Of a stretch of DNA of 62,000 bases, positions 32,843 to 43,969 are shown one piece after another. Made by a program: the position numbers and the translations under genes. Under the pieces are notes generated by a model, which worked only from the letters and a program-made list of their open reading frames with translations, ran no database searches and was not told the origin of the DNA. The stretch covers positions 1 through 62,000 of the forward strand of contig JBBHKE010001433.1 in NCBI GenBank assembly GCA_037447655.1, in the 5' to 3' direction. The DNA is from Zygnema cylindricum (taxonomy: Eukaryota > Streptophyta > Zygnematophyceae > Zygnematales > Zygnemataceae). The stretch's first letter is position 1, and the number at the start of each line of letters is the position of its first letter.

Positions 32843-33748
32843 TCAATAAGGGATGATCTGCATAAATCTTTTCTCTTCCGGGCCTTCCTCATCATCTAAG
32901 ATTATAACTCCCTCTTCCACACTCCCCTCACTTCCCTTCTTTAATTCCATATGAGTGGTTCTACTATTAGCCTTGTCCATTTGGAATTTTTCTAACATGT
33001 TTCCAACGGCCTCCTTTTTAGTTAATCCTATTATTTTTCTATCTTTATCTCTCTCTACCTGATTTCCCAAAATATACCTTGCTTCTCCCATATCCTTTAT
33101 CTCAAATCTTCCTTTTAGATCATTTTTCAACTTATTTATTTTATCCAGAGAATTTCTTAAAACAAGCAAATCATCAACATAAATTGTAATAAAAATAATT
33201 CCTTCCTTATCTTCAAACAAATAAATTGAGTGATCTGAGCTTATTTGAATATATCCCAAACCTATAAGAAACTCATCGAGTTTCTTGTTCCATTGGCAAG
33301 GCACCTGTTTCAACCCATACAAAGATTTGATCAATCGGCATACCTTGTTTTCCTCCCCTTGCTCCACAAATCCTTCAGGCTGTCGCATGAAAATTTCCTC
33401 TTCCAACTCTCCATGTAGAAAAGCCGTCTTGATGTTCATCTGATGCACTTCCATGTCTTCTACTGCCACCATAGTCAGAAGTATCCGAACCAAAAGAAAC
33501 CTGACGACCAGAGCAAAAGTCTCCTCGTAGTCAATTCCCTCTTTTTGGGTAAATCCCTTCGCCACTAACCGAGCGTTGTAGCGCTCAATGGTGTTATCTA
33601 GGTTGAGTTTCAGCTTAAAAACCCACTTACATCCAATTGGCTTCCTGTGAAGAGGACAATCCATCAATTCCCATGTATTGGCAGCCATGATTGAGGACAT
33701 CTCCTCATTAATGGTTGTCTTCCACCGATTTCTCTCAGGACAAGTCAT
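32843..33748 (-). CDS. pol: Reverse transcriptase of element VI (intact 301-codon frame)
   Basis: The frame covers the palm and fingers: MTCPERNRWKTTINEEMSSI, PIGCKWVFKLKLNLDNTIER, DYEETFALVVRF (usually FAPVV), HQMNIKTAFLHGELEEEIFM (usually QMDIKTAF, so Asp to Asn at a catalytic position), SLYGLKQVPCQWN and ITIYVDDLLVLRN with catalytic DD kept. The MNIKTAF change removes a metal-binding Asp and would inactivate polymerisation. It is separated from RNase H by a break near 32842. Confidence 0.85.
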   Translation of the reverse strand: MTCPERNRWKTTINEEMSSIMAANTWELMDCPLHRKPIGCKWVFKLKLNLDNTIERYNARLVAKGFTQKEGIDYEETFALVVRFLLVRILLTMVAVEDMEVHQMNIKTAFLHGELEEEIFMRQPEGFVEQGEENKVCRLIKSLYGLKQVPCQWNKKLDEFLIGLGYIQISSDHSIYLFEDKEGIIFITIYVDDLLVLRNSLDKINKLKNDLKGRFEIKDMGEARYILGNQVERDKDRKIIGLTKKEAVGNMLEKFQMDKANSRTTHMELKKGSEGSVEEGVIILDDEEGPEEKRFMQIIPY

Positions 33749-36507
33749 TGTCTCATTATAAGTTTGAGGTTCATCAGGGTGAGACAGCTTGGTTACCTTA
33801 TTGTTAACATGCCTCTCTTGCAGTCTTTTGTTGCATCTTCTTCCTCCCTCAAACTCGGTTGCCGGAATAGATAGCTCACTTCGATTCTTTCGAACAGTTT
33901 CAACTTATCCACTATCCCTTGATTCTGAGTCGATTTCCACCCAACTTCCGCTTCGGTTGGAGTTAATACTAGGGGTTTCACATTTGGGTCTTTCTCGATC
34001 TGATCTGTACCTACAAGATCATCATCTTCTTAAAATCATGGATAGTTAGGAAGCTCAATGTCATCTGAATTTTCTGACCCAAATCTGATTCTGACTGTCT
34101 TTGTATGCTTAAAGGGATCTATAGATTTTCTTTCATCCATAACCACTAGATGCTTCACGAAGATAATATCCACTCTTTTGAGATTATAGACTCTATATTC
34201 TTTTACATCTTCATCATATCCTAGTAGATATCTTGGTTTTTCTTTTGAGTCTAAATTCTAGTTTGACCAATCTGTGTCTAAACTGAACACTTGACTACCG
34301 AAAACCTTTAAGTGTGAAATATCTGGGTTTCAACCTGTCCATCTCTCATAGGGTGTTTGGCCTTTTACTGCTGAAGTAAGAACTTTATTCTTGAGATAAT
34401 TTGCACAGTTCCATTGCTTCGGCCCAAAACTTCTTGCCTATCTTCTTATCTGATAGCATACTCCTAGCACTATCACTCAGTGTTCTATTCAATCTTTCAG
34501 CTACACCATTCTGCTCAAGATTTCCAGGAACTGTCTTTTGGTGTTGCACTCCATCTTCTCTCAAAAAATCCTCAAACTGGTTGGAGGTATGCTCTCCACC
34601 ATTGTCACTCCTTACTCTCTTGATTGAGGTTTAAAGGAGTTTTTCACTCCATACTTTATATTGTTTAAAACATTCCTGAGCCTATGACTTATTTCTCAAA
34701 AAATACACCCTAGAATACCGAGACCAATCATCGGTGATAGTCATCATAAATCTTTCCCTCCGGGTGATGGCACTCTGGCTGGCCCCCAAATATCTGTGTG
34801 TACGAAGTGTATAATCTTTTCTCCTTTATAGGTGGCAATTTTTGGGAAGGGTAACTTGTGTGCTTTACCTTGAGCACAACCACTACAATCACTTAGATTC
34901 TCACTCTCACAGAACCGAATCCTTTCCACAACTCCCATCTTTTTCATCACTCTAAACTTATCTAGATTCACATGCCCAAGCCTCTTATGCTACAACATTA
35001 TATTATGAACACCAGCATATTAAAGTTTCTTCTTTTCATTGCTTAAAATCAGCCTAAACATCCCTTGGCTACCTTTTTCAGTAGTAAAATAAACTTCCTC
35101 CTCAAAACTAGCAGTAAAGACTCATTTCCTCGTGCTAGTATCAAAACCCTTATCTTTTAAGACAGACGTAGAGATGAGGTTTTTGTTCAGCTCCGGGATA
35201 AACAATACATCGCAGAATGTAACTAATGATGTCTTTCCTTCTACTAACACTTATAGATCTACCGATCCTACAAGAGTAGTAGTGACTATCCTCCCATCCC
35301 CGTACTCTATCTCTATGTTGAGAATCTTTCTTATCTTAGTGAACAGGTGTTTATCTTTGCACATGTGCATGGATGCACCTGAGTCTACAATCCAGCCTGC
35401 TTCACCTTTCAATCCACCGAAAGCACATTTCTGCTTTCGTGGAATTTCGACCTGGTTTTTCGCTTCCAACTCCTCATACAATAAGAGTTTTTCGTCCTCG
35501 TCCTCGGATTCCGCCTCATGTACCTGTGTCGCAAGGGCCTTTTTCTTTCCTCTCGGGGGTCAACCGATCTGCCTCTACTTTAACCGTAGCTCGGTTAAGT
35601 TAGTGCACGCAGCCATATAGTGCATTGGTTTCTTACAAAAATGGCACAAACCTTTGGGAGTCCTTTGTCCAAACTCCTCGGTCTCATTTTTTTGACCCTC
35701 CCCTCGATAATTTCCAACCTATTTCCTGAAATCATTGTTCCTCCAATCGGTCTCAACTGCAAAGCTTGCCCATTCTTTCCTCCCCTTCAGATCTCAATCG
35801 TATTCTCCTGAACGAGAATCATCCCTACCACTGAATTCCAAATCCACCTTGAGTCCACCAAGTCTTGCACGCGGTTGACTATGTTCTCGAACTCCTCGGG
35901 CAACTTCATCAGTAAACAGTTAACCTTTTCCTTTTCACTAAATACTTTTCCAGCACTTTATAGTTCCATGAAAAGTGTAGCAAGCTCATTGCAAAAATCC
36001 AACATCTTCCCCCCTTTGTATTTATACTCCTTAATTTTCTGATCTGCCAACTGTTGTTGCGGAATCGTACCATTTCGATACATCTCTATGACAGCCACAC
36101 AAAGATCGGATGCCCTCTCTACCTACAAATGAAGAGATGCAAGCCCTTGAGTAATATGGTCGAGGATGAAATGCTTAGCCGCCATATTGTTGTAGTCCCA
36201 ACTATCGATATCATTTTCCTTGTTCCTCGGAATAGGTGACATGAATGCCGAACCGGTTGCTATTGGTGTGACCATATCCTTCTCCTTTCTTGTGTCCACC
36301 ACCTCCCCTTCTTTTGTCTCCTCCGTTGAAGATGGATCTGCATCTCTAATGAATCTGCCTTCGTAAACCCTGGAGGGATCCCAAGACTTGATGGTCGCCT
36401 CACCCGTCCACTCACTTTTCCCCAAAACCGTTTCTCACATAGAGCTCCTGTCATCATACTTTCCTAGTATATGAAGCCAGATCCATTGAAAATGGGTACC
36501 CTGGAGG
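33749..36507 (-). pseudogene. gag, protease and integrase of element VI (broken)
   Basis: Gag (36507 to about 35500) starts MGPPSRVPIFNGSGFIY, has a stop, and contains an intact zinc knuckle CHFCKKPMHYMAAC near 35620-35650 (CX2CX4HX4C). Protease: GWIVDSGASMHMCKDKHLFT at about 35360-35395 with DSGAS intact. Integrase: MKKMGVVERIRFCESENLSD near 34910, CSGCAQGKAHKLPFPK, HTDIWGPARVPS, RVRSDNGGEHTSNQFEDFLR near 34600 (catalytic Asp kept), QNGVAERLNRTLSDSARSM and KKFWAEAM near 34420. The IN-RT linker carries VVRKN/PATEFEGGRR-like text near 33850. Several frame changes interrupt it. Confidence 0.85.
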
Positions 36508-36521
36508 GTGGGCCCATAACT
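36508..36521 (-). other. Primer-binding site of element VI, half-tRNA type
   Basis: Minus-strand text directly after the 5' LTR is AGTTATGGGCCCAC. Thirteen bases, GTTATGGGCCCAC, are complementary to the anticodon stem-loop of plant initiator tRNA-Met (GTGGGCCCATAACCCAC), centred on its CAT anticodon. The gag ATG lies inside the site. Confidence 0.65.
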
Positions 36522-37614
36522 TGATTCGAGACTCATAGTCCTCATTGTAGACAGCTCACACTAAGCCTCTACGATAACCCTCACCCGTTTGTGTTTCAGC
36601 AAGTACAACTGCCACCCTGACAGACAAAAAATCTGACCACCTTCACCTCTATGAAGGTAAGACTCCCTTGAGTCTATAGCAAAAAGAATCTCTGAATTTG
36701 ATCCCCTGACCTCTATGAAGGTAAGACTCCCCTGAGTCTATAGCAAAAAGAATCTCTGAATTTGCTCCCCTGATTAGTAAGTAATGAAGGGTCAAAGTTG
36801 ACATTTTCTACAGACGCTCCGTGGAATTGAGGGTTCAATCAATCAAATTTTTCTAAGTCCTATCTCTCTCTAAAACTCTATCTACTGAAGTACGGCACCA
36901 ATCATAATAATTTATCGTAAAAAAAGGTACACATGTCGTTGTTCTTTCTGTACGACCATTGTAGGACATGGCCAACAAGTCGACAAATGCCATTTTTGGA
37001 TTCGTTCCTGTAATCCCCGGAGATGCCGTTTTCCAATATGGTTGTGCCACGTGTCAATCGATGTGACGTTGATTGTAAACCTCCGAAAACCTATTCCGCA
37101 ATCTCAACATGCTTCACGGCCGTCCGATTAAACCAGATTTCAATTGTAGCCGTCACAAATATTTGCGCGATATTTGTTTTGCCTTCAAAACAAAGTGCGC
37201 GGTATCTGTTTCGGATGTTACGTACGCCGTACAACAACAACTATATCTATGTCCAAATATCCCGTTAAATGAAATAGCCAACGTGTAAGTATTTATGTTA
37301 TTATCAAACCTTATATCGTATAACCTTGATTATACACTAATTGGCTAAGGCGACCGGCTACCGGCTGCGCTGACGGACGACATGTACCAGGTTCAAATCC
37401 TAGGGCTGTCAATTACTATTTTGGTAAATCTACCAATCTAATGTCTGTCCTAGTCTGGATAGCATAGGCGGCCATGGCTCTATCTCCCTCTCCAACTTTC
37501 AGTGACTGCGACAAGTGTGGGATCTGTTGAGAGGAGTTAGAGGCAGACTGCCTCTGCTTCTTTTGTGCATTTTACAAAACCTAGAAAATACTAAAATAGT
37601 ATTTAATTTCTACA
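36522..37614 (-). repeat. 5' LTR of element VI (1093 bp)
   Basis: Minus-strand text starts TGTAGAAATTAAATAC and ends CTCGAATCA. It contains a 64-bp tandem duplication (36645-36772) absent from the 3' LTR, which accounts for the length difference, and a plus-strand tRNA-like module at 37341-37400. ATGAGGACTATGAG near its end is the LTR-encoded gag start region. Confidence 0.9.
36645..36772. repeat. 64-bp tandem duplication in the 5' LTR of element VI
   Basis: A unit beginning ACCTCTATGAAGGTAAGACT occurs at 36645 and 36709, with about two differences. The 3' LTR has one copy, so the event followed insertion. Confidence 0.93.
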
Positions 37615-38283
37615 CCTCCCTCAAATCCTTCATGTCAAATCTACTTCTCAAATCTTTCTTTATCTTATTAATCTTATCCATGGACACACTAGATTCAACT
37701 AAATCATCTACATATATGGCAAAAAAATAACCCCCTTCTCATCCTCAAACATGTAAATTGAGTGGTCAGAGTTTATTTTGACATATCGAAGATTGGTAAC
37801 AAATTCATCCTGTTTCTTGTTTCATTTTCTGGGAGCCCATTTTAATTCATACAAAGACTTAATAAGTTTGCAAACTTTACTCTCCCCTTGTTTTTCCACA
37901 AAGCCTTCCGGTTGCCTCATAAAAATCTCTTCCTCTAACTCACTATGACGAAGGTCGTATTAATGTCAATCTGATAGATCCCCATGTCTTGTGCTATCGC
38001 TAGACTGAGGAGAATCCAAATGGAGGGAAAACGTACAACCGGCGCAAAGGTCTCTTCATAATCAATCCTTTCCTTTTTGGTAAAACCCTTTGCTACCAAT
38101 CTAGCTTTATACCTCTCAATGGTATTATCTGGGTTTAATTTCATCTTTAATACCCATTTGCAACCAATTGGATTTTTGTCTTGAGGACAGTCCACTAACT
38201 CCCATGTATTGGCTTCCATACTGGAAACCATCTCATCATTTAAGGCCCTACTCCATCTATCCTTTTCTGGACAGTTCACTACC

Positions 38284-38385
38284 TCTGAGTAAGTCTGAGG
38301 CACTGCCATTGAGTAAGTCTGAGGCACTGCCTCTGAGTAAGTCTGAGGCACTGCCTTTGAGTAAGTCTGAGGCTCATCACGATGT
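38284..38385 (-). repeat. 24-bp tandem repeat coding PQTYSEAV, about four units
   Basis: The IN-RT linker of element V has four in-frame units reading PQTYSKAV, PQTYSEAV, PQTYSMAV, PQTYSEVV. Relatives (II, VII, IX) have one EPQ-Y/T-SEA unit at the same place. Confidence 0.92.
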
Positions 38386-38730
38386 GACAACTTTGTCACC
38401 TTATGAGTTGTCTGTTTTTCTTGCACCATTTTGCTAATATTCTTGACCGTCCACTAATACTTTTAGATCTACTGATCTCACTAGATTTGTGGTTACCACT
38501 CTTCCATCCCTATACTTTATATCTACAGACGAGATTTTTCTTAGCTAAGTAAATAACTGCTTTTCCATGCACATATGCATTGAGGCACCCAAGTCAATAA
38601 TCCAACCTTTCTCTGAAGCTTCTCGGATAGCTCTGATCGCACATTTCTGCTTCTATGGGATCTCCTTTTCCTCCAACTTTTCATTGAGAAGAAGCTCCCC
38701 ATCCTCTTCATTCGAGATTTGCTCCTCTCC

Positions 38731-38810
38731 GAGATCCCCTTTCACCTATGTGGTCACAAGTGCCTTCATCGAGATCCCCTTTCACCTATGTGGTCAAAAA
38801 TGCCTTCTTC
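38731..38810. repeat. 40-bp tandem duplication in the gag tail of element V
   Basis: GAGATCCCCTTTCACCTATG starts both 38731 and 38771, and the units differ at a few bases near their ends. Confidence 0.92.
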
Positions 38811-39039
38811 TTTCCGAAAAGACCACCAGATTAGTTTTTTGTGAGTCTAAACTCCGTTAGCTTGGTGCACTCCGCTATGTAGTGACCAAGTTTTTTTGTA
38901 AAAATGAAACAATCCTTTTGGAGTCCTCGGTCCTCCAAACTGTTTTTTTACCCCACCAAAACTTCCATAAGGTTTCTTAGAATCCTTGCTCTACCGATCT
39001 ATTATGGGAGGCCGAGCTTGAATGCTCTTTCCTCCTCTC

Positions 39040-40036
39040 TGTTGAAATCACCAGATTTAGGAGGTATTTTCTAGGTCTGAAAAGATTAAGTAAAAGCGCC
39101 GGCAGTCTGCCTCCACCTTTTCTCTCTAACCCCAATACTTGTTGTAGTTTGTGAAGGTGAGAGAGAGTGGTGGAGCCATGGCCGCCAAAGCTACACGGGC
39201 AGGACTCTAGAGTGACATAAGTCACTTTTAACAAAAAAGTTGAGTCCGGCAGGACTCGAAACTTCGACCGCTAGAGCGAGGCATATTTGTCTGCTCTTAC
39301 TAGTCTGTCGTAGAAGTTCGTTAAAGTATATAGGGTTTCAATTCTTTTTAAACATTGCTAAAAAACCTTAATCCGATTAACAGAATTAGAGATAATAAGC
39401 ATAGAGAGTAGTTGTAATATAGTACGAACAAAAGCCCACACAAAACAAATGTACCCGACATTTTGTTTTTAACGGCTAATATTAAAAGTCGGTTTAGACT
39501 CGACGGCACGCATCATCGCCGAGATCTCGCAATGGCCACTTGGCGGTTTTCAGGCGTGACATGAACTGGCACCACGTGGCACGATAGAATTGGAAAGCGA
39601 GAATCTTGGAGGGCATGAGAACAAGTCTGGAGGAGACAGACGTCCACTCTATGGCCTTGTCGTACACAGGCTGTACAGAAAGGACATCCGCCATAGTACC
39701 TTTTTGTACTGTATAGTTCTCTAATTGGTTCGTACATCAGTAGATAGGGGTTATGAGAGGGGTTTAGGAAATTAGAGGATTAAGAAGGTAGCCGCCTCTC
39801 TCCTAATGAGCTTATATAAATATTGGCATCTTTGCCATTTGATAATTAATCGCCTGGTAGGTCGTTTTCAGTGTTTCTTTTTGCTTTGGGCTCAAGAGAG
39901 TCTAGACTGCACAAGGGTGAAGTCAGATTGTCTATTTGCCTTCTTGGGTAGTAGTGGTCCTAGTTGAAGAAAGGTTAGTCAAAAATTATCTAGAGGCTTT
40001 CGAATTTTGGAGTCCAATGGGGGACACATAATTGCA
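39040..40036 (+). repeat. 5' LTR of copia element VII (997 bp)
   Basis: It runs TGTTGAAATCACC to ATAATTGCA and is closely related to the LTRs of element II. It has a TATA box (TATATAAATA, 39813), a minus-strand B box near 39250, and the LTR-encoded gag start (ATGGGGGACACA at 40018). It cuts into gag of element V. Confidence 0.88.
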
Positions 40037-41200
40037 GGTAATCGGTCCACATTCTAAGGTGCCCATCTTCAACGGATCTCTGTTCATTTATTAGGAAGCC
40101 ATGTTGGTAGGGGCTTTGTGTCAAAAAAGATACTGGGGTATTATCAGTGGACAAGTGAAACGTCCATCTCAAGGAATCCCACCAAGGTTTAGTGGAGTGA
40201 GATTTTTTGCAGCAGCATCTGCCCCAACAGAGGAGGCACACTATGGGGATAGCAACGTGTCCGAACAAGGGAAAAAAAAGGAGACACCTCTCACTCCTAT
40301 CGCCACGACACCCAGAGCATCGGCCGTAAAGACCGAGGAAAACTATATTCAAACGTGAGAATACACAAACATGGCTGCCAGACATTTCATTCAGATGCAC
40401 CTTACTCAAGCTCTTCCAACCTGTCATCTTCACATCTTAAAGGCCGAGGAGCTGTGGGTGACTTTAGTGGAGATCTATAGAGCTGGTACCATTCAGGAGC
40501 TCTAGTTGAACGAGCAAAGGCTAAGGGATTACACTTACAAAGGGGGAAAAATGTTAGATTACTGTAATGATCTCTCTTGTTTGTATATGAAGATAGAGAG
40601 TGCCGGTTGGACAGGTACAATGAAGATGAAGGTCAACACCCTCATCATGAAGTTGCCTGATGAGTATGATAACATAGTGTACCAAGTGCAAGAAATGGAT
40701 GACAGCTCTTGGAAGTGGAATACAGTGGTCCAGATGATACTTGTGTAGGAAAACACTATTGAGATTCGGACAAGAGGAAAGAGCATTCAAGCTCTAGCCG
40801 CCGAAACTGACCGGTGGGGGAAGGATTCAAAGAAGCCGTACAACAGTTTCAAAGGAGAGAAAAATTAATCTGGAGGACCGAGGCCCCTAAAGGATCTTTG
40901 TCATTTTTACAAGAAGCCAAGACACTTCATAGCAAATTGTACCAAGTTGTTGGAGCTGAGGCTTGAAGAGAACCGTTGAGGAGGTACTTTCGGAGGAAAA
41001 AATAAGTCACTTGTGGTCACAAAAGTGAAAGGGGAGACCGAGGAGGACGAGTCCTCTGATGAGGAGGAGGACGAGTCCTCTGATTAGGAGGAGGATAGGG
41101 AGCTCCTTCTTGATGAGAATCTTGAAAAGAAAGAGATCCCTCGAAAATAGAAGTGTGCTCTCGGAGCCATTTGGAAAGCTCCACGAAAGGATGTATCATC
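40018..41200 (+). pseudogene. gag: gag of copia element VII (broken)
   Basis: The frame begins in the LTR (MGDT, then TAA), passes the degenerate primer site GGTAATCGGTCCAC, and continues VPIFNGSLFIY, stop, EAMLVGALCQKRYWGIISGQ. The 40506-40748 frame is the UBN2 body (YTYKGGKMLDYCNDLSCLYM, MKLPDEYDNIVYQVQEM). The zinc knuckle near 40905 is CHFYKKPRHFIANC with one Cys to Tyr. A 24-bp duplication (GACGAGTCCTCTGATGAGGA at 41046 and again at 41070) extends the acidic tail. Confidence 0.82.
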
Positions 41201-43540
41201 AATTTAGGTGCATCCACGCATATGTGTCGTGATAAACACCTCTTTACCAAGCTAACAAAGATACCTGCTGTAGAGATAGAGTATTAGGATGGGAGAGTAG
41301 TTACTACACATCTAGTGGGTTCGGTGGATCTGAAAGTCTTAGTGAAGGGTAAGACTTATATACTCACTTTCTCAGATGTACTCTACATTCCTCAACTGAG
41401 TAAAAATCTTGTCTCTACCTCTTTGTTAGATGATAAGGAGTTTAATACCTTTACTAGAAAAGGAGTCTTTGCAGCTAAGTATGGGGATGAAGTCTACTTC
41501 ACAGCAGATAAGGGTAGCCAAGGAATGTTTAGGCTTAACTAGAGTAATGAAAAAAAAAATGCTTACTATGTTGGTGTCCCAAACATGATGATATGGCATA
41601 AGTGGTTAGGGCATGTGCATTTTGATAGGCTAAGGGAAATAAAAAAGCTTCGGGTAGTATAAGGGATTCAGTTTGGGGACAATGAAATGATAGATGATTG
41701 TAGTGGCTATGTCCAAGGAAAGGCTGATAGACTCCCCTTTCCAAAAATTGCTACATATAGAGGTGAGATAGTATTAGATCTGGGCCACAAAGATATCTAG
41801 GGACCGGGAAAAATACCTTCGGTCGGAAGAAAGAGGTAAATGATGACAATCATTGATGACTGGGCTAGATACTCTAGAGTCTACTTCCTAAAAAAAATGT
41901 TTGAAGCACGAACTTGTTGTAAAGAATATAAAGCCAGGAGTGAGAAGTTGCACAGAACCCCCATTAAAAAGATAAGGGGTGATAATGGAGGAGAATATAC
42001 CTCCAACGAGTTTGAGGAATACTTGAGGGATGAGGGAGTTCAACATCAAAAAATTGTACCGTATAATCCAGAACAAAATAGAGTAGCTAAGAGGTTGAAC
42101 CTGACTCTAAGAGGTAGTGTATGTAGAATGCTGACCGACAAGAAGGTAGGAAAAAGGTTTTGGGCAGAAGCCATGAACTGTGCTAACTACATTAAAAATA
42201 GAGTCCTTACCTCAGCTGTGAAAGGAATGACACCTTATGAGAGATTGGTTGGAAGCAAACCAGATGTCTCTCACATAAAAGTATTCGGTAGTTAAGTTTA
42301 CAATCTTGATACAGACGGGAAAAATTAGAAACTAGATGCCAATCGAAATCCTGGATGTTTTGTGGGATATGATAACGATGTCAATGGATATAGAGTCTAT
42401 GACTTGCAAAAAAAGATATCATCATGGTAAAACACCTAGTTGTCATGGATGAATGGAAGTCATTTAATCCCTTCAAATATACCAAGAAGATAAGAATCGG
42501 TTTTGAGTTTGAGAGTGAGGAGGACTCGGATCTTCCCGAAGGGGACATGAAGGAAAACGTGTTTGCAGATTCATGGGAGATCCAAGATAGAAAAAACACA
42601 TCGGAATCCCCTCATATTCCTATACACTCCGAGGAGATAGACGAGGAGGAGCCAGAACCGATTTCCATGGATAGGGGAACCGATTAAACAGTGAGGAGGA
42701 ACCTGAGACTTCCATCTATTCCAGCTTCGGAATTCGAAAAAGGACGAAGAAAACAACAAAACACTCCACGAAAAACAAGCTGCTCACAAGGTAACTAAGT
42801 TGTCTCATTTTGATGAGCCTCAGTCATACTCTGAGGCGAACAGTCTGAAGAAAGATAGATGGGTTAGAGCCATAAATGATGAGATGGCCTCCATCATGGA
42901 AGCACATACTTGGGAGCTGGTGGACTATCCTCCGGACAAAAAATCGATTGCATATAAATGGGTATTTAAACTGAAACTAAACCTAGATAACACCATTGAG
43001 AGATATAAGGCTCGGTTGGTAGCAAAGGGGTTCACCAAAAATAAAATAATAGATTATGAAGAAACTTTTGCTTCGGTGGTTCGATTTCCATCAGTTAAGA
43101 TTCTCCTCAGTTTAGATGCAGCGCAAGTCATGGAAATACACCATATGGATATTAAGACCGCCTTCCTGAATGCTGAACTAGAGGAAGAAATATTTATGCG
43201 ACAACTAGAAGGGTTTGTAGAAGAAAGAGAAGAGAGTATAGTGTACCAACAGATAAAGTCCTTATACAGACTAAAGCAAGCTCCCAGACAATGGAATAAG
43301 AAACTAGATGAGTTTCTCACCGGTCTGGGATATATCCTGATCAGTTTGACCATTCTATTTTTATGTTTGAGGATGAGAATGGTGTTATTTTCATTGCAAT
43401 TTATGTGGATGATTTGTTGGTGTTAAGTAAGTCTATGGAAAAGGTCAATAAGTTAAAGAAAGATCTTAGAAGCACGTTTGACATGAAGGATTTAGGGGAG
43501 GCAAGATACATTCTGGGAATTCAAATAGATACCCATGTAA
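41200..43540 (+). pseudogene. pol: pol of copia element VII: protease, integrase, RT; truncated
   Basis: Protease end: ILTFSDVLYIPQLSKNLVST near 41360. Integrase: WHKWLGHVHFDRLRE near 41600, IDDWARYSRVYFLKK at 41855, IRGDNGGEYTSNEFEEYLRD (Arg-Ser to Arg-Gly before the catalytic Asp), KRFWAEAMNCANYIKNR. RT (42800-43540): YKWVFKLKLNLDNTIERYKA, ETFASVVRFPS (FAPVV altered), HHMDIKTAFLNAELEEEIFM, SLYRLKQAPRQWN, then YVDDLLVLSKS and RYILGIQ. It ends at 43540 within the RT, with no RNase H and no 3' LTR. Confidence 0.87.
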
Positions 43541-43679
43541 AATAATAATACCTATGTAATATGATAACTGAAATTTCATGAACCAGCAACGAAATAACCT
43601 CGCCGTTGAAAGGCTATTCAAAGAGACAAAAAAAACAATAACAAGGGCTTCTATGTTTTAAATTTAGCGATTTTAAACT

Positions 43680-43880
43680 CTCTGTTTTTTCGGAGATGAT
43701 GAGAAAATTGTTTTGTCGCTAGATTTTCATCTAGCGACAAAACACCCTCTGTACTCTCGGAGATGATGATAAAGCTGTTTTGTTGTTAGATTTCCATTTA
43801 GTGACGACACAGCCTCTGCTTTGTCGAATATGATAAAAAAGTTTTTTCGCCGCTGAATTTCCATTTTGCGATGACAAGTT
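43680..43880. repeat. 67-bp tandem repeats, each with a hairpin
   Basis: Three units start CTCTGTTTTTTCGGAG (43680), CTCTGTACTCTCGGAG (43747) and CTCTGCTTTGTCGAAT (43813). The first contains a perfect 14-bp stem (GTTTTGTCGCTAGA, loop TTTTCA, TCTAGCGACAAAAC; 43710-43743). The second and third keep pairing at the same place through wobble and changed pairs. Confidence 0.8.
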
Positions 43881-43969
43881 CTCGTCGCTGAAAGAGCGAC
43901 CATTACTTTGTGCGATGTATATGATGTTTAGGAAACTAACATTTTATCAATTTTCGAGAAGGATGATAA

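Larger units (their letters stand above)
31150..37619 (-). mobile_element. Ty1/copia element VI, full length, nested in element V
   Basis: Element borders are 31155-37614, flanked by CCTCT (31150-31154) and CCTCC (37615-37619), a 5-bp target duplication with one change. Excising the element joins the two halves of the element V RT exactly within DLREARYILG. Order on the minus strand is LTR, primer site, gag, protease, integrase, RT, RNase H, polypurine tract, LTR. It is inactive through stops and frameshifts, but a 301-codon RT frame is intact. Confidence 0.93.
37620..39039 (-). pseudogene. copia element V, 5' part: gag end, protease, RT start; integrase deleted
   Basis: From the right: gag C-terminus (RGGKSIQARPP near 39020, KKPYGSFGGV, then a degraded zinc knuckle near 38910), an acidic linker, protease text near 38600-38450, then an abrupt join near 38440 to the IN-RT linker and RT (37935-38429: WKWVLKMKLNPDNTIERYK-like block, ETFAPVVRFPS, Y-Q-I-D-I-N-T-T-F). 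Integrase is absent, so an internal deletion of over 1.5 kb removed it. It ends at the target site of element VI on the left and at the LTR of element VII on the right. Confidence 0.82.
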
